64,000 nucleotides of DNA from Nocardia xishanensis NBRC 101358 (GTDB lineage: Bacteria > Actinomycetota > Actinomycetes > Mycobacteriales > Mycobacteriaceae): NCBI RefSeq assembly GCF_001613365.1, contig NZ_BDCF01000026.1:1-64000 (forward strand). The letters run 5' to 3'. Shown piece by piece: positions 45,801 through 53,334 of this stretch; positions within the stretch are counted from its first letter, which is position 1, and every line of letters starts with the position of its first letter. The notes below the pieces were generated by a model that was not told the origin of the DNA, did no database searches, and was given only the letters and a program-made list of their open reading frames with translations. The position numbers and the translations under genes were made by a program.

Positions 45801-45967
45801 ACTTTGACCGCTACAGTCCGGTCCAGCCCCACCTGGGTGCACCGATACACCACACCGAAACCACCTCGGCCGATCTCCTCGGCATCGGCGAACCCGGCCT
45901 CGCGCAACTCCGCGATGACCGGCTCGGACACGTCACGCGCCGTCCGGAATGGGTCATCCTCGGCCAT
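42884..45967 (-). CDS. PknK-like Ser/Thr kinase with AAA-type ATPase and TPR regions
   Basis: A protein of about 1027 residues in three parts. The N-terminal eukaryotic-type kinase has IGRGGFGVVYRC (glycine loop), AVKVL, HRDVKPGN (catalytic loop) and DFGIAR. The middle part is an AfsR/NB-ARC-like ATPase: LTSFVGRRAELAELKNLL, P-loop LTGIGGVGKTRLAL, LLVLDNCEQVV. The C-terminal half is helical repeats typical of TPRs (LFRSSALRDIGIGAWRQGER). Unlike LuxR/SARP relatives it has no C-terminal DNA-binding domain. It probably senses a signal and phosphorylates regulators. The start is uncertain; MAEDDPF at 45967 matches family starts, with GTG 45988 or 46021 as alternatives. Confidence 0.87.
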   Translation of the reverse strand: MAEDDPFRTARDVSEPVIAELREAGFADAEEIGRGGFGVVYRCTQVGLDRTVAVKVLTAELDTENRARFFREQQAMARLTGHPNIVTMLQAGATVSGRPFLVMPYHQLDSLDARIRGQGPLPVEAVLWIGVKIAGALESAHRLDMVHRDVKPGNILLTDYGEPALTDFGIARIAGGFQTEAGTLTGSPAFTAPEVLEGDTPGPAADVYGLGATLFCALTGHAAFERRSGENVVTQFLRITTQPTPDLRESGIAEDVSALVATAMSRDPRDRPSAAALGEMIRQAQRRHGFAVDEMALQAEPGPLRRDGKPPARGWRAPAAPFAGRRGGNTLPLELTSFVGRRAELAELKNLLASTRLVTLTGIGGVGKTRLALRAASAVRGEFADGVWLVELADVSDPSLLIAVVAAALGLRDESTRPLPELVSEFLSDREPLLVLDNCEQVVAAVAGVVETWLRDCAGLRVLATSREPLDIAGETVFRVPPLTVPDPEPSSRGLPSYDAVTLFADRATAVVPGFELSDDNKAAIARICARLDGLPLAIELAAARMRAMSSEQILQRLDDRYALLTRGGRTAPARQQTLRWCIDWSYGLCDPAEQRLWARLSVFAGGFELDAAEDVCGADLAPEDPLDVLSSLVDKSILIRNEAKGVVRFRMLETVREYGRQKLREVGEYADMRKRHRDWYQRLALDAEAGWISDRQPYWLARLQREQTNLRDTLEYCLAEDSEQAAEAGLQTTTALFMFWNFRGMYGEARSWIRRVLDHPARQPVPDRVKALYVGCVLAAMQGDLQEADTLAEQARVLAEQAPTPMAQALIAYCDGALQFYWGGLAKASACFERAAEGFSSNPRGYLYVAALTVLGWVHEMSGDTKRAMEYHQQVLSITEACGESLFRSSALRDIGIGAWRQGERPRAIELVENALRLNRRMGSPVNAAMSLEALAWMVVDGGDAERAAVLLGAAQGLWRSVGNPASIVPMPRYHDECERLARSALGAHRFDSAFRRGQEMSMDEAVSYALGEQPADTRLSEDTER

Positions 45968-46278
45968 CAGCAGCACACCATCCGACACCGCGTCCCCACG
46001 ACCGGGAGCACGCGTCAACACTTGGTTAACGACCAGCGTATCCCACTGGACGTCGACGATTGAACTATTCGGAAGGCGAATCGAATCACCGATAGCCGAT
46101 CAGGATTTCCCCCTCTGAACGACCGTTTTCCAGAATAACATCGCCAGATGCTCTCGACTCGCTATCGAAGAACCAGTTCGTACCCCGCTATCGCAGTATC
46201 GCGGCCTGCTAGGTTGAATGAGTGTTCAGCAGCTCCGGTCGCCTTGGTGCGACCGGATGAAACGGGAAAGAGGACCTC

Positions 46279-47262
46279 ATGAGCCGACTCGGCCTGACAA
46301 TTCCGTTCGGCGATACACCGCTCGCACGGCAACGTGAGCACCTCGACAGCATCGAAGCGAGCGGCTTCACCGATCTGTGGTCGGCGGAGGCATCGGGCGC
46401 CGACGCGTTCACCCCGCTGGTGGCCGCAGCGGTCAGCCATCCCTCGTTCCGGCTCGGCACGGCGATCGTTCCCGCGTACACCCGCAGTCCCGCACTGATG
46501 GCGATGTCGGCCGCGGCCTTGGCCGACGTCGCGGAGGGCGAGGTGGTACTGGGCATCGGCACCAGTTCCGATGTGATCGTGGAGAAGTGGAACGGTCTGA
46601 GTTTCCGCGCGCCCTATCAGCGGGTGCGCGATGTAGCGACCTTCGTACGCCGGGCCCTGTCCGGCGAACGGATCGACATGGCGTGTGCCAGCTTCAGCAT
46701 CAACGGGTTTCGGCTCGACCGGGCCCCACAGCGGCAACCCAAGATCATGATCGCCGCGCTGCGGCCGGGCATGCTCCGTTTGGCGGGGACCGTCGGTGAC
46801 GGAGCGATCGTCAACTGGCTGTCTCCCACCGACGTCCACCGGGTGACGCCCTACGTTCTCGAGGCCAATCCGCAAGCCGACATCGTGGCACGGCTGTTCG
46901 TCGTTCCCAGCCGAGACCTGACCGCGGTGCGCGCGACCGCCCGGCGGGCGATCGCGGCCTACCTGAACGTGCCGGTTTACGCGGAATTTCACCGCTGGCT
47001 CGGCCGGGGCGAACAGTTGGAGCCGATGTGGCAGGCATGGCAGGCCGGTGACCGCTCGGCCGCGCTGGCCGCGATACCCGACGAGCTCGTAGACGAGCTG
47101 TTCCTTTACGGCACGCCCGATCAAATCAGCACTCGCATCAGAGATTACGCCGACGCAGGCGTCACCACGCCAGTCCTCGCGATCATGCAGGCCGCCGGAG
47201 AAGCGCCTCCCTCCGCCGCATCAATAGCGGAAATCGGACGCGCCTACACCGGCGATCGCTGA
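46279..47262 (+). CDS. LLM-class, F420-dependent-type oxidoreductase
   Basis: A 327-residue TIM-barrel protein of the luciferase-like monooxygenase family: GFTDLWSAEASGADAFTPLV, LGTAIVPAYTRSPALMAMSA, LADVAEGEVVLGIGTSSDVI, QPKIMIAALRPGMLRLAGTV and YGTPDQISTRIRDYADAGVT. In actinomycetes most such proteins use coenzyme F420, though FMN cannot be excluded. GGAAAGAGGA precedes the ATG. It converges with the thiolase gene 14 bases away and is divergent from the kinase gene. The substrate is unknown. Confidence 0.87.
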   Translation: MSRLGLTIPFGDTPLARQREHLDSIEASGFTDLWSAEASGADAFTPLVAAAVSHPSFRLGTAIVPAYTRSPALMAMSAAALADVAEGEVVLGIGTSSDVIVEKWNGLSFRAPYQRVRDVATFVRRALSGERIDMACASFSINGFRLDRAPQRQPKIMIAALRPGMLRLAGTVGDGAIVNWLSPTDVHRVTPYVLEANPQADIVARLFVVPSRDLTAVRATARRAIAAYLNVPVYAEFHRWLGRGEQLEPMWQAWQAGDRSAALAAIPDELVDELFLYGTPDQISTRIRDYADAGVTTPVLAIMQAAGEAPPSAASIAEIGRAYTGDR

Positions 47263-47276
47263 TCGGCTTCGACGTA

Positions 47277-48467
47277 TCAAATGCGCTCGATGAGCGTGGC
47301 GTTGGCCATGCCGCCGCCTTCGCACATCGTCTGCAGTCCGTATCGGCCGCCGGTCTGCTCGAGGTGATTGAGCATTGTCGCGAGCAGTTTGGTCCCGGAT
47401 CCGCCGAGCGGATGTCCGAGCGCGATCGCCCCGCCCCGCGGATTGACCTTCGCCAGGTCCGCTCCGACCTCACGCGCCCACGCCAGGGGAACCGAAGCAA
47501 AGGCTTCGTTGACCTCGAACGCGTCGATCTCGTCGATGCCGAGCCCGGTCCGCTGCAGAATTCGCTGTGTCGCCGGGATGGGACCGGTAAGCATCAACAG
47601 CGGGTCGCTGCCGACCACGGCGAAGGAGTGGAATCGCGCACGTGGGCGCAGACCCAGCCGTTCGGCGCGCTCGCGGCTCATGATGAGCACAGCGGATGCC
47701 CCGTCCGTCAGCGGCGAGGAGTTCCCCGGTGTGATCGACCATTCGATCTCGGGGAAGCGCTGCGCGAACTGAGGCGTGTAGAACGACGGGTTCAGGCCGG
47801 CGAGACCCTCGACAGTAGTGTTCGGCCGGACCGTCTCGTCCAAGTCGTGAACCACTGAGTCTCCGTCGGAGCCGGGCACGGCCACCGGGATGATCTCCGC
47901 GTCGAACGCGCCGGCGGCCTGCGCCTCGGCCGCCCGTCGATGCGAGGCCGCGGCATACTCGTCGAGCTCGCTTCGCGACAGCTTCCAACGGCTCGCGATG
48001 AGCTCCGCACCGACGCCCTGATTCGCCATGCCATCCGAATACCGTTGCGACAGTGGGGCGAAAGGATCGCCGCCGACCGCGGAGGCCCCCATCGGCACTC
48101 TGCTCATAGACTCCACGCCGCAGGCGATGACAATGTCGTTCACTCCCGCCATGATCGACTGGGCGGCGAAATGCGCGGCTTGCTGACTCGAACCACATTG
48201 CCTGTCGATCGTGGTGGCCGGGACGGCCTCGGGGAACCCCGCCGTCAACAGGGCAGTACGCGCGACGTTGTAACTCTGATCCCCCACCTGCGAAACGCAG
48301 CCGGCGAAGACGTCGTCGACGAGAGCCGGATCGAGCTGGTTGCGATCCGCCAGTGTTCGCAGTGTGCTGCCGAGCAACTCGGCGGGATGGAGGGCAGAGA
48401 GCGCTCCGCCCGGCTTGCCGCGTCCGACAGCGGTTCGAACGGCGTCGACGATGACGGCTTCTGACAT
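47277..48467 (-). CDS. acetyl-CoA C-acyltransferase (thiolase)
   Basis: A 396-residue thiolase with the full catalytic set: Cys91 in TIDRQCGSSQQAAHF, His352 in ALGHPLGGSGTKLLATML and Cys382 in QTMCEGGGMANATL. It cleaves a 3-ketoacyl-CoA with CoA. It is the intact version of the remnant at 15985-16671. GGAG precedes the ATG. It is the last gene of the operon SDR-ferredoxin-ACAD-phosphotransferase-thiolase on the minus strand. Confidence 0.92.
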   Translation of the reverse strand: MSEAVIVDAVRTAVGRGKPGGALSALHPAELLGSTLRTLADRNQLDPALVDDVFAGCVSQVGDQSYNVARTALLTAGFPEAVPATTIDRQCGSSQQAAHFAAQSIMAGVNDIVIACGVESMSRVPMGASAVGGDPFAPLSQRYSDGMANQGVGAELIASRWKLSRSELDEYAAASHRRAAEAQAAGAFDAEIIPVAVPGSDGDSVVHDLDETVRPNTTVEGLAGLNPSFYTPQFAQRFPEIEWSITPGNSSPLTDGASAVLIMSRERAERLGLRPRARFHSFAVVGSDPLLMLTGPIPATQRILQRTGLGIDEIDAFEVNEAFASVPLAWAREVGADLAKVNPRGGAIALGHPLGGSGTKLLATMLNHLEQTGGRYGLQTMCEGGGMANATLIERI

Positions 48468-48534
48468 AGGAAATCTCCGATCGATTGTTCAACTCACGCG
48501 CTTCGTAGTCGAAGCGTCTGTTCTGAAACTGCCG

Positions 48535-49569
48535 TCAAAGAAGCGCCTCTCGCGCAGCGGCGGCCAGCTCGCGAGGTCGGGCGGCGAGCACGTCGAGCGG
48601 GGTCGGCGGGCGCCCCATCATTCCCGCCGCGTAGCGCTGATATACGCCCTCGCTGATGCACGCGAGCCGCCACAGCGCGAACGCGATGTAGTACGGGATA
48701 TCGGACGTGTCGTGGCCGGTCAGTCGCTGGTAGTCGGCGGCGAGCTCCGCGGCGGTGGGGAATCCGTCGGCGCGGTCCGGCGACCAGCCGTCGTCGGTGT
48801 CGAGGATCCACCAGGCGGCAAGCCACCCGAGGTCGGCGAGCGGATCGCCGACCGTCCAGAGCTCCCAGTCGAGGACCGCCGCGATCTTCCCTTCCGCCGT
48901 CACCAGCATGTTGCCCAAGCGGAAGTCGCCGTGGGTCAGCCCTGTCCATCTCTGCGGTGGCCTGCGCTCGCTGAGGATCTTGTGGACGTCGACGATCTCT
49001 CGAGTGCGTGGGCCGCCCGCACCGTCGATCTGGCGCAGCCACAGTCCGAGTTGCTTGGTGACGTAAGAGTCGGTCTGCGTACCGGGCCGCCGACCGACAA
49101 CGCCGGGATCGACCTGATGCAGTCGCACCAGCGTCGCGACGATGTCGTCGGAAAGGCGGCGCCGCGCGTGCGGGGTGAGGGCCGCCGCGCTCTCCGCGCT
49201 GTCGATCACGATCCCCTCAACGTGGTCCATGACGTAGAACTCGGCCCCGGTCACCCCCGGATCAGCGCAGAACGCGGCCGTCGGCGGCACCGGAACGGCG
49301 CTCGTTTGCAGGGCTGTGAGAATGCGCCACTCGCGCTCCATGCTGTGCGCACCGGGACGCAGCGGTCCGGCGGGCGGGCGGCGCAGCACCCACGATCGGC
49401 CGCGCTGATCGGCGACCCGATACGTGAGGTTCGAATATCCGCCCGCCAGCACGTGGAACGACAGCGGTGGCCTCGTGTCCGGCACCGCGGCACCGAACCA
49501 CCGCTCGACGGCTTGCAGATCCAGGCCGACCGCCTCGGGGATGGCCGACCGCGAAGGGTGCGCACTCAT
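48535..49569 (-). CDS. APH-type phosphotransferase, ACAD10/11 partner-like
   Basis: A 344-residue aminoglycoside-phosphotransferase-fold kinase: LAGGYSNLTYRVADQ, WVLRRPP (ATP lysine region), the catalytic loop LTHGDFRLGN and the metal-binding AVLDWELWTVGDPLADLGWL. It resembles the N-terminal kinase part of ACAD10/11, which phosphorylates 4-hydroxyacyl-CoAs before dehydrogenation. Its start codon overlaps the stop of the ACAD gene upstream (ATGA), so the two are translationally coupled. This suggests that hydroxylated acyl-CoAs are intermediates. Confidence 0.87.
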   Translation of the reverse strand: MSAHPSRSAIPEAVGLDLQAVERWFGAAVPDTRPPLSFHVLAGGYSNLTYRVADQRGRSWVLRRPPAGPLRPGAHSMEREWRILTALQTSAVPVPPTAAFCADPGVTGAEFYVMDHVEGIVIDSAESAAALTPHARRRLSDDIVATLVRLHQVDPGVVGRRPGTQTDSYVTKQLGLWLRQIDGAGGPRTREIVDVHKILSERRPPQRWTGLTHGDFRLGNMLVTAEGKIAAVLDWELWTVGDPLADLGWLAAWWILDTDDGWSPDRADGFPTAAELAADYQRLTGHDTSDIPYYIAFALWRLACISEGVYQRYAAGMMGRPPTPLDVLAARPRELAAAAREALL

Positions 49570-50780
49570 GCGCTGGCCAGCTCGGACCGGGCGATCGACC
49601 GGAGGTGCACCTCGTCGGGTCCATCCGCGATTCGCATGGCACGCGCCGTCGCCCAGAGCAGCGCCAGCGGAGTGTCACCGCTCACCCCGGCGCCGCCGTA
49701 GAGTTGCACGGCGTCGTCCAGGATGCGGCACACCCCACGCGGGACAGCCACCTTGATCGCCGAGATCTCCGTGCGGGCCGCGCTCGCTCCGTGCCGGTCG
49801 ATCAACCACGCCGTCTTCAAGACCAGCAGCCGCAGCTGTTCGACGGTGATGCGCGCGTTGGCGATCCACTCGCCGACCACCCCCTGGCTCGCGAGGGGGC
49901 GGCCGAATGTGACCCGCTCCCCCGCCCGCTCCTTCATCAGAGAGATTCCACGCTCGGCCATGCCGATCGCCCGCATGCAGTGGTGGATACGCCCCGGCCC
50001 GAGTCGTGCCTGCGCCATGGCGAATCCGGCTCCCGGCTCGCCGATCAGGTTCGCGAGGGGGACCCGTACGTCGGCGAAGCGGACTTCTCCGTGACCGTTC
50101 TGGTCGGTGTATCCGTAGTAGCTGAGATCGCGGACCACCGTCACACCGGGGGCATCGGCGGGAACGATCACGAACGAGTGCCGCCTCGACCGATCGGCCT
50201 CGGGGTCGCTGACGCCCATCACGATGTAGAACGCGGTGCGCGGATCCAGCGCCCCGGTGGTCCACCACTTGCGTCCGTTGACGACGACCTCGTCGCCCTC
50301 GATCCGCACGCTGGTACCGATATTGCTCGCGTCGCTGCTCGCGACGTCCGGCTCGGTCATGGCGAAGGCGCTGCGGATTTCGCCTCGCAGCAGCGGATCC
50401 AGCCAGCGCTCACGCTGGGCATCGGTCGCGAAGAGGTCGAGCAGCTCCATGTTGCCGGTGTCGGGCGCGGAGCAGTTCATCGCCTCGGGGGCGAGTTGCG
50501 GATACCAGCCCGCCCGCTCGGCGAGCGGCGCGTAGTCGAGCACCGACAGTCCGTGCGCGGGATCCGTCGAGTGCGGGAGGAACAGATTCCACAGCCCCCG
50601 CGCGCGGGCCTCGGCCTTGAGCTCCTCGAGAACGCCCGGCACCGCGTGCGGGGTTCCCGCGGCGGCGAGCTCGCGCCGCTGCTGTTCGAAACGCGCCTCC
50701 GCGGGGGCGACCCGGCCGTCGATGAAGGCATCGACGCGCTCGAGATAGCCCCGCGCGCGCTCGCTCGGTTCAAAATCCAT
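49566..50780 (-). CDS. acyl-CoA dehydrogenase (ACAD10/11-like group)
   Basis: A 404-residue ACAD. MDFEPSERARGYLERVDAFI begins at ATG 50780 after AAGGAAGGA. Motifs: ARGLWNLFLPHSTDP, FAMTEPDVASSDASNIGTSV, VNGRKWWTTGALDPRTA, RLGPGRIHHCMRAIGMAERG, RPLASQGVVGEWIANARITV, YGGAGVSGDTPLALLW, ADGPDEVHLRSIARSEL. It is similar throughout to the ACAD at 17093 and is the intact form of the remnant at 15785. With the coupled kinase it may form a split ACAD11-like system acting on 4-hydroxyacyl-CoA. Confidence 0.9.
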   Translation of the reverse strand: MDFEPSERARGYLERVDAFIDGRVAPAEARFEQQRRELAAAGTPHAVPGVLEELKAEARARGLWNLFLPHSTDPAHGLSVLDYAPLAERAGWYPQLAPEAMNCSAPDTGNMELLDLFATDAQRERWLDPLLRGEIRSAFAMTEPDVASSDASNIGTSVRIEGDEVVVNGRKWWTTGALDPRTAFYIVMGVSDPEADRSRRHSFVIVPADAPGVTVVRDLSYYGYTDQNGHGEVRFADVRVPLANLIGEPGAGFAMAQARLGPGRIHHCMRAIGMAERGISLMKERAGERVTFGRPLASQGVVGEWIANARITVEQLRLLVLKTAWLIDRHGASAARTEISAIKVAVPRGVCRILDDAVQLYGGAGVSGDTPLALLWATARAMRIADGPDEVHLRSIARSELASA

Positions 50781-50871
50781 TGAGAATCCTTCCTTGATCC
50801 TGTCAAGCCTGTGCTCGGTCAGGTCGCGGTTGCGACGACGTGCTCCGCCACCTCGCAATCGGACCGCTCGA

Positions 50872-51192
50872 CTACTGGGTCTCGGGGATGGTGACGACCA
50901 TCCCGTCCAGAGCAACCTCGAACCGAACCTGACAAGAAAGCCTGCTCGACTCCGTCGGCTCCTCCGCAGCCACCTCGAGCATGTCCACCTCCTCGTCCGA
51001 CGGGCCCGGCAACAACCCAGCCCACTGCCCACCGATGAACACATGACAAGTCGCACAAGACAACTCACCCCCGCACTCGGCCACGATGCCAGGCACCAGA
51101 TTCGCTCGCGCCACCTGCATCACCGACTGCCCGTCGACCGCCTCGACCTCCTGCTTCGACCCGTCCGGCTGGACGAAAACCACACGACCCAT
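50872..51192 (-). CDS. [2Fe-2S] ferredoxin, second copy
   Basis: A 106-residue ferredoxin with Cys40, Cys46, Cys49 and Cys87 in AECGGELSCATCHVFI and RLSCQV, the same spacing as the copy at 3929. Residues MQVARANLVPGI and MLEVAA are shared. No reductase gene follows it, so it probably uses the reductase at 2630-3919 or one outside the window. GAGGAACAG precedes the ATG. It may serve the third P450 (61474). Confidence 0.92.
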   Translation of the reverse strand: MGRVVFVQPDGSKQEVEAVDGQSVMQVARANLVPGIVAECGGELSCATCHVFIGGQWAGLLPGPSDEEVDMLEVAAEEPTESSRLSCQVRFEVALDGMVVTIPETQ

Positions 51193-51262
51193 TACCTGTT
51201 CCTCACGATTCCTTGTTGATTCACGGCAGCGACCTGGAGAGACCGGCCGCCTCCGTCAGCGA

Positions 51263-52126
51263 CTAACGCCCACCGGCGACCGGGCAAGCGCTCACATCGC
51301 CCGAGCCGTCATGGAGGTGATCTTCCGGGGCGTCGACGACGGGAAGCTGCTGGATGTCGATCATCAGATTGCGTGCGTGTTCCATCGCGAACGCTCGACT
51401 ATGGGGATTGGTGGCGATGACCCTGGTCCCCGCCAGCAGACCGTCGAAGGCCCGCGTGGCGACCTCCGCGGGCTCTTGCGCATACGGCATGATTGCCGCC
51501 GCTGATTCAGGATTCGCCTCGATCAAGCCTCGTACGTTCTCGGTGAGGGTCCAGCCCGGAGCCAGCATCGACACACCGATCCCCGCCGGACCCAGATCGC
51601 GGTGCGCGGTCATCGTCAACCCGAGGACGGCGTACTTGCTCACTGTGTAGATGCTGATCGGCTCGACAAACGGCGGCACTCCCAGTGAATGCTCCGATCC
51701 CGTGTTCAGCAGATAGGCGGGGCGGCCCACGGCGGCAGACTCCAGGAGCGCCGGAGCGAAGACATGGATCACGTGATAGGCGCCCTCCACGTTGACCCGC
51801 AGAACGCGGCTCGCGTCCTCCGGCTGCACGTCCTGCAACATGCCGAACGCCGCTGTGCCCGCGTTGTTGCACACGACATCGACGCCACCGAAACGCTCGA
51901 TGGTCTCGGCCGCTGCCCGCCGGACGTCGGCCACATCGGCCACATTCGCGATCGTCGACTCCACGGTGGCGCCCTCACGACGCAGCGTCGCGACCGTCTC
52001 GCTTGCGTCGTCGACATCCACGATCATCACCCGGGCGCCACGCCGCACCGCCTCGCGGACGAGCGCCAGTCCGATTCCCGTGGCACCGCCAGTGACCACG
52101 ACGACCGCATCGTTGAGATCAGTCAC
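51263..52126 (-). CDS. short-chain dehydrogenase/reductase (EHSLGVP subgroup, third copy)
   Basis: A 287-residue SDR with VVVVTGGATGIGLALVREAV, CNNAGTAAFG, LLNTGSEHSLGVPPFVEP and IYTVSKYA. GTG 52126 follows AGAGAGG and gives VTDLNDAVVVVTGG, matching the SDR at 4292. The C terminus DVSACPVAGGR also resembles VGTCPFMGAR there. It is first in the second-block operon and next to an operator identical to the first block's. The SDR-ferredoxin order is the same in both blocks, indicating a duplicated module. Confidence 0.88.
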   Translation of the reverse strand: MTDLNDAVVVVTGGATGIGLALVREAVRRGARVMIVDVDDASETVATLRREGATVESTIANVADVADVRRAAAETIERFGGVDVVCNNAGTAAFGMLQDVQPEDASRVLRVNVEGAYHVIHVFAPALLESAAVGRPAYLLNTGSEHSLGVPPFVEPISIYTVSKYAVLGLTMTAHRDLGPAGIGVSMLAPGWTLTENVRGLIEANPESAAAIMPYAQEPAEVATRAFDGLLAGTRVIATNPHSRAFAMEHARNLMIDIQQLPVVDAPEDHLHDGSGDVSACPVAGGR

Positions 52127-52170
52127 GCCTTGCCTCTCTTTCCGACGGGTCACCCTGCGCCCCGGATCAC

Positions 52171-52194
52171 TTTGTATGACGGTATCCCGTACAC
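52171..52194 (-). promoter_or_regulatory. catabolic operator motif upstream of the second-block SDR operon
   Basis: TTGTATGACGGTATCCCGTA, identical over these 20 bases to the copy at 5195, and similarly placed 45 bases before the SDR start. Confidence 0.72.
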
Positions 52195-52520
52195 GGTCTG
52201 CTCGTCAACCATAGGTCCGGTCCGGTCCCCTTACCTTGTTGGTCAGCCCGGCGAGGGCTTGCAGGTCGCCGATCGACCTGACGACCCACTTCGCCGGGGC
52301 ACGATGCGCTCACCCTTGTTCCTTCATCGAGGGCGCCTGCCAGAACTTCTGTGACGCGGCGGGCGAGGCGCTCGCGGATCGCGGCCATGGCGACGTTCGC
52401 ACCGCCCGCCGGGCAGTTCGGCCAGCAGTTCCCGCACGCATCAGACGCCTGCACCCATCTCGTCATCGAACGAGGTTTCAACGCATTCCAAGGCGGCCTG
52501 CAGTGCACCGCGCCCCACCT
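52195..52520. other. intergenic region before TetR gene
   Basis: About 325 bases without a supported gene. A short minus-strand frame (AIRERLARRVTEVLAGALDEG) could be a remnant, but I cannot assign it. Confidence 0.35.
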
Positions 52521-52522
52521 TC

Positions 52523-52534
52523 GAACGATCGTTC
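52523..52534. promoter_or_regulatory. GAACGATCGTTC palindrome, probable TetR operator
   Basis: A perfect 12-base palindrome 20 bases before the TetR start. A matching GAACGCTCGTTC lies at 54867, between the phosphotransferase and ACAD genes. Confidence 0.68.
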
Positions 52535-52554
52535 AGATCGCTTAGGGTGACAGC

Positions 52555-53196
52555 ATGGTCAACGCCGAGAAGTCGCGCCCCGGCTCCGGGCTGCCTTCCA
52601 CCACCCTCACGCTGCCGGGCGATGAGCCGACCGCCGCCGCGCTGATCACCGCCGCCGTCGAGGTGATGGGGACGCACGGCTACCACGGCACTTCCGTGCG
52701 GGACATCGCCGCAGCCGCCGGCACCAGCCCGGCGATCCTCTACCACCATTTCGGCTCGAAGCAGGTGCTGCTCGCAACCCTGCTCGACCGGGGGCTCGAC
52801 ATGCTCATCGCGGCGACCGAACAGGCGCTCGACCTCGCCGGAGACGATCCGGCCGACCGGCTCAGGGCGATTGTCGAGGCGCACGTGCGGGTGCACTTGG
52901 AGGCGCAGCGAGAAAGCTTCTTGGGCAACAGCGAGCTGCGTGCGCTAGAGCCGGGGTGGCGACGGGTCGTGGTGGCCAAGCGGGACGTCCAGCAGCGGAT
53001 CTTCGATCGGGTCGTGCGAGACGGCGTGCGCCGCGGGGTGTTCGCCGCCCCACACGCCGAGGACGCCGCCCGGTTCGTCACCGCTGCCTGCACCTCCGTC
53101 GCTGCCTGGTATCGACCGGGCGGGCCACTCGGCCCGGACGAGATCATCCGACGACACCAGGAGATCGCGCTCGACGCCGTGCGTTATCACCGATGA
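52555..53196 (+). CDS. TetR-family transcriptional regulator
   Basis: A 213-residue TetR regulator: ALITAAVEVMGTHGYHGTSV, RDIAAAAGTSPAILYHHFGS, KQVLLATLLDRG, with a typical helical C-terminal domain (FVTAACTSVAAWYRPGGPLG). The palindrome GAACGATCGTTC in front of it suggests autoregulation, and a near-identical site at 54867 suggests control of the phosphotransferase and ACAD genes downstream. The ligand may be an acyl-CoA, as in related regulators. Confidence 0.88.
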   Translation: MVNAEKSRPGSGLPSTTLTLPGDEPTAAALITAAVEVMGTHGYHGTSVRDIAAAAGTSPAILYHHFGSKQVLLATLLDRGLDMLIAATEQALDLAGDDPADRLRAIVEAHVRVHLEAQRESFLGNSELRALEPGWRRVVVAKRDVQQRIFDRVVRDGVRRGVFAAPHAEDAARFVTAACTSVAAWYRPGGPLGPDEIIRRHQEIALDAVRYHR

Positions 53197-53334
53197 GCCC
53201 GGCGCAGACCCCTTGCCGCTGAGGCAGAATCTCGAGTGCCGAGCACGGCGACCGGGTCGCCACGACCTCCGCGATCTGGGCGTTCATAGAGGTCGTCGCG
53301 TCGGCGCGAGCCGGAGGGGCACAACGAGCGGGCG

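Noticed and set aside
43097..46063. Several plus-strand frames across the kinase gene
   Set aside because: Antisense shadows of the 1027-residue kinase-ATPase protein.
46208..46226. TTGAATGAGTGTTCAG before the LLM oxidoreductase
   Set aside because: It shares TGAGTG with the central operator family but lacks the symmetric half; not counted as a site.
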